This document shows, in pieces, positions 6,772 through 6,788 of a stretch of DNA of 6,788 nucleotides. The stretch's first letter is position 1; every line of letters starts with the position of its first letter. The DNA is taken from contig DPSB01000273.1 of the NCBI GenBank assembly GCA_003537495.1, positions 1 through 6,788 of the forward strand. Direction: 5' to 3'. The notes under the pieces are model-generated. The model searched no databases. It saw only the letters and a program-made list of their open reading frames with translations, and was not told the DNA's origin. Source of the stretch: Cytophagales bacterium (lineage in GTDB: Bacteria; Bacteroidota; Bacteroidia; Cytophagales; Cyclobacteriaceae). The position numbers and the translations under genes were made by a program.

Positions 6772-6788
6772 CTACTACCATCAAAAGG

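Overview
The window looks like the inside of a surface polysaccharide locus (O-antigen, capsule or exopolysaccharide type). Every gene I can support lies on the minus strand, so transcription runs from high to low coordinates. The organism is probably a member of the Bacteroidota, perhaps of the Cytophagia. That is inference from tightly packed genes without clear Shine-Dalgarno sequences, moderate to low GC, and the flavour of the last glycosyltransferase. No rRNA, tRNA, CRISPR array, insertion sequence, promoter or terminator is visible, and no stretch longer than about 300 bases lacks a gene.

In transcription order the genes are: (1) the C-terminal part of a Wzx-type flippase (6771-6238, cut at its 5' side); (2) a TylF/MycF-family methyltransferase (6241-5549); (3) a GT4-like glycosyltransferase (5552-4470) whose normal C-terminus continues in frame behind a TGA to 4347; (4) a second GT-B-like glycosyltransferase (4363-3287); (5) a membrane-anchored SGNH/GDSL-like protein (3271-2108); (6) a class I SAM methyltransferase with a Trm112-like N-terminus (2105-1179); (7) a GT2 glycosyltransferase (about 1153 to beyond position 1, so its C-terminus is missing). 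Genes 1/2 and 2/3 overlap by the four bases ATGA. Gene 3 in its restored form overlaps gene 4 by 17 bases. This spacing suggests one co-transcribed, translationally coupled unit.

A likely joint role, inferred from families only: the glycosyltransferases extend a lipid-linked repeat unit in the cytoplasm, the methyltransferases decorate or cap its sugars, the flippase moves it across the inner membrane, and the SGNH protein may edit or transfer acyl groups on the outer side.

Two things stand out. First, three genes show lesions in otherwise well-conserved reading frames: an in-frame TGA in gene 3, a probable one-base loss at the start of gene 7, and a frame break in gene 1 near the window edge. 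These are either real decay or phase variation, or base-level errors in the assembly. Second, base composition is mosaic, with GC-richer blocks (1 to about 1010; 2108 to about 4340) alternating with AT-rich blocks (about 1010-2107; about 4340-6788). One switch falls inside the open frame of gene 7. I found no clearly new biological system here.
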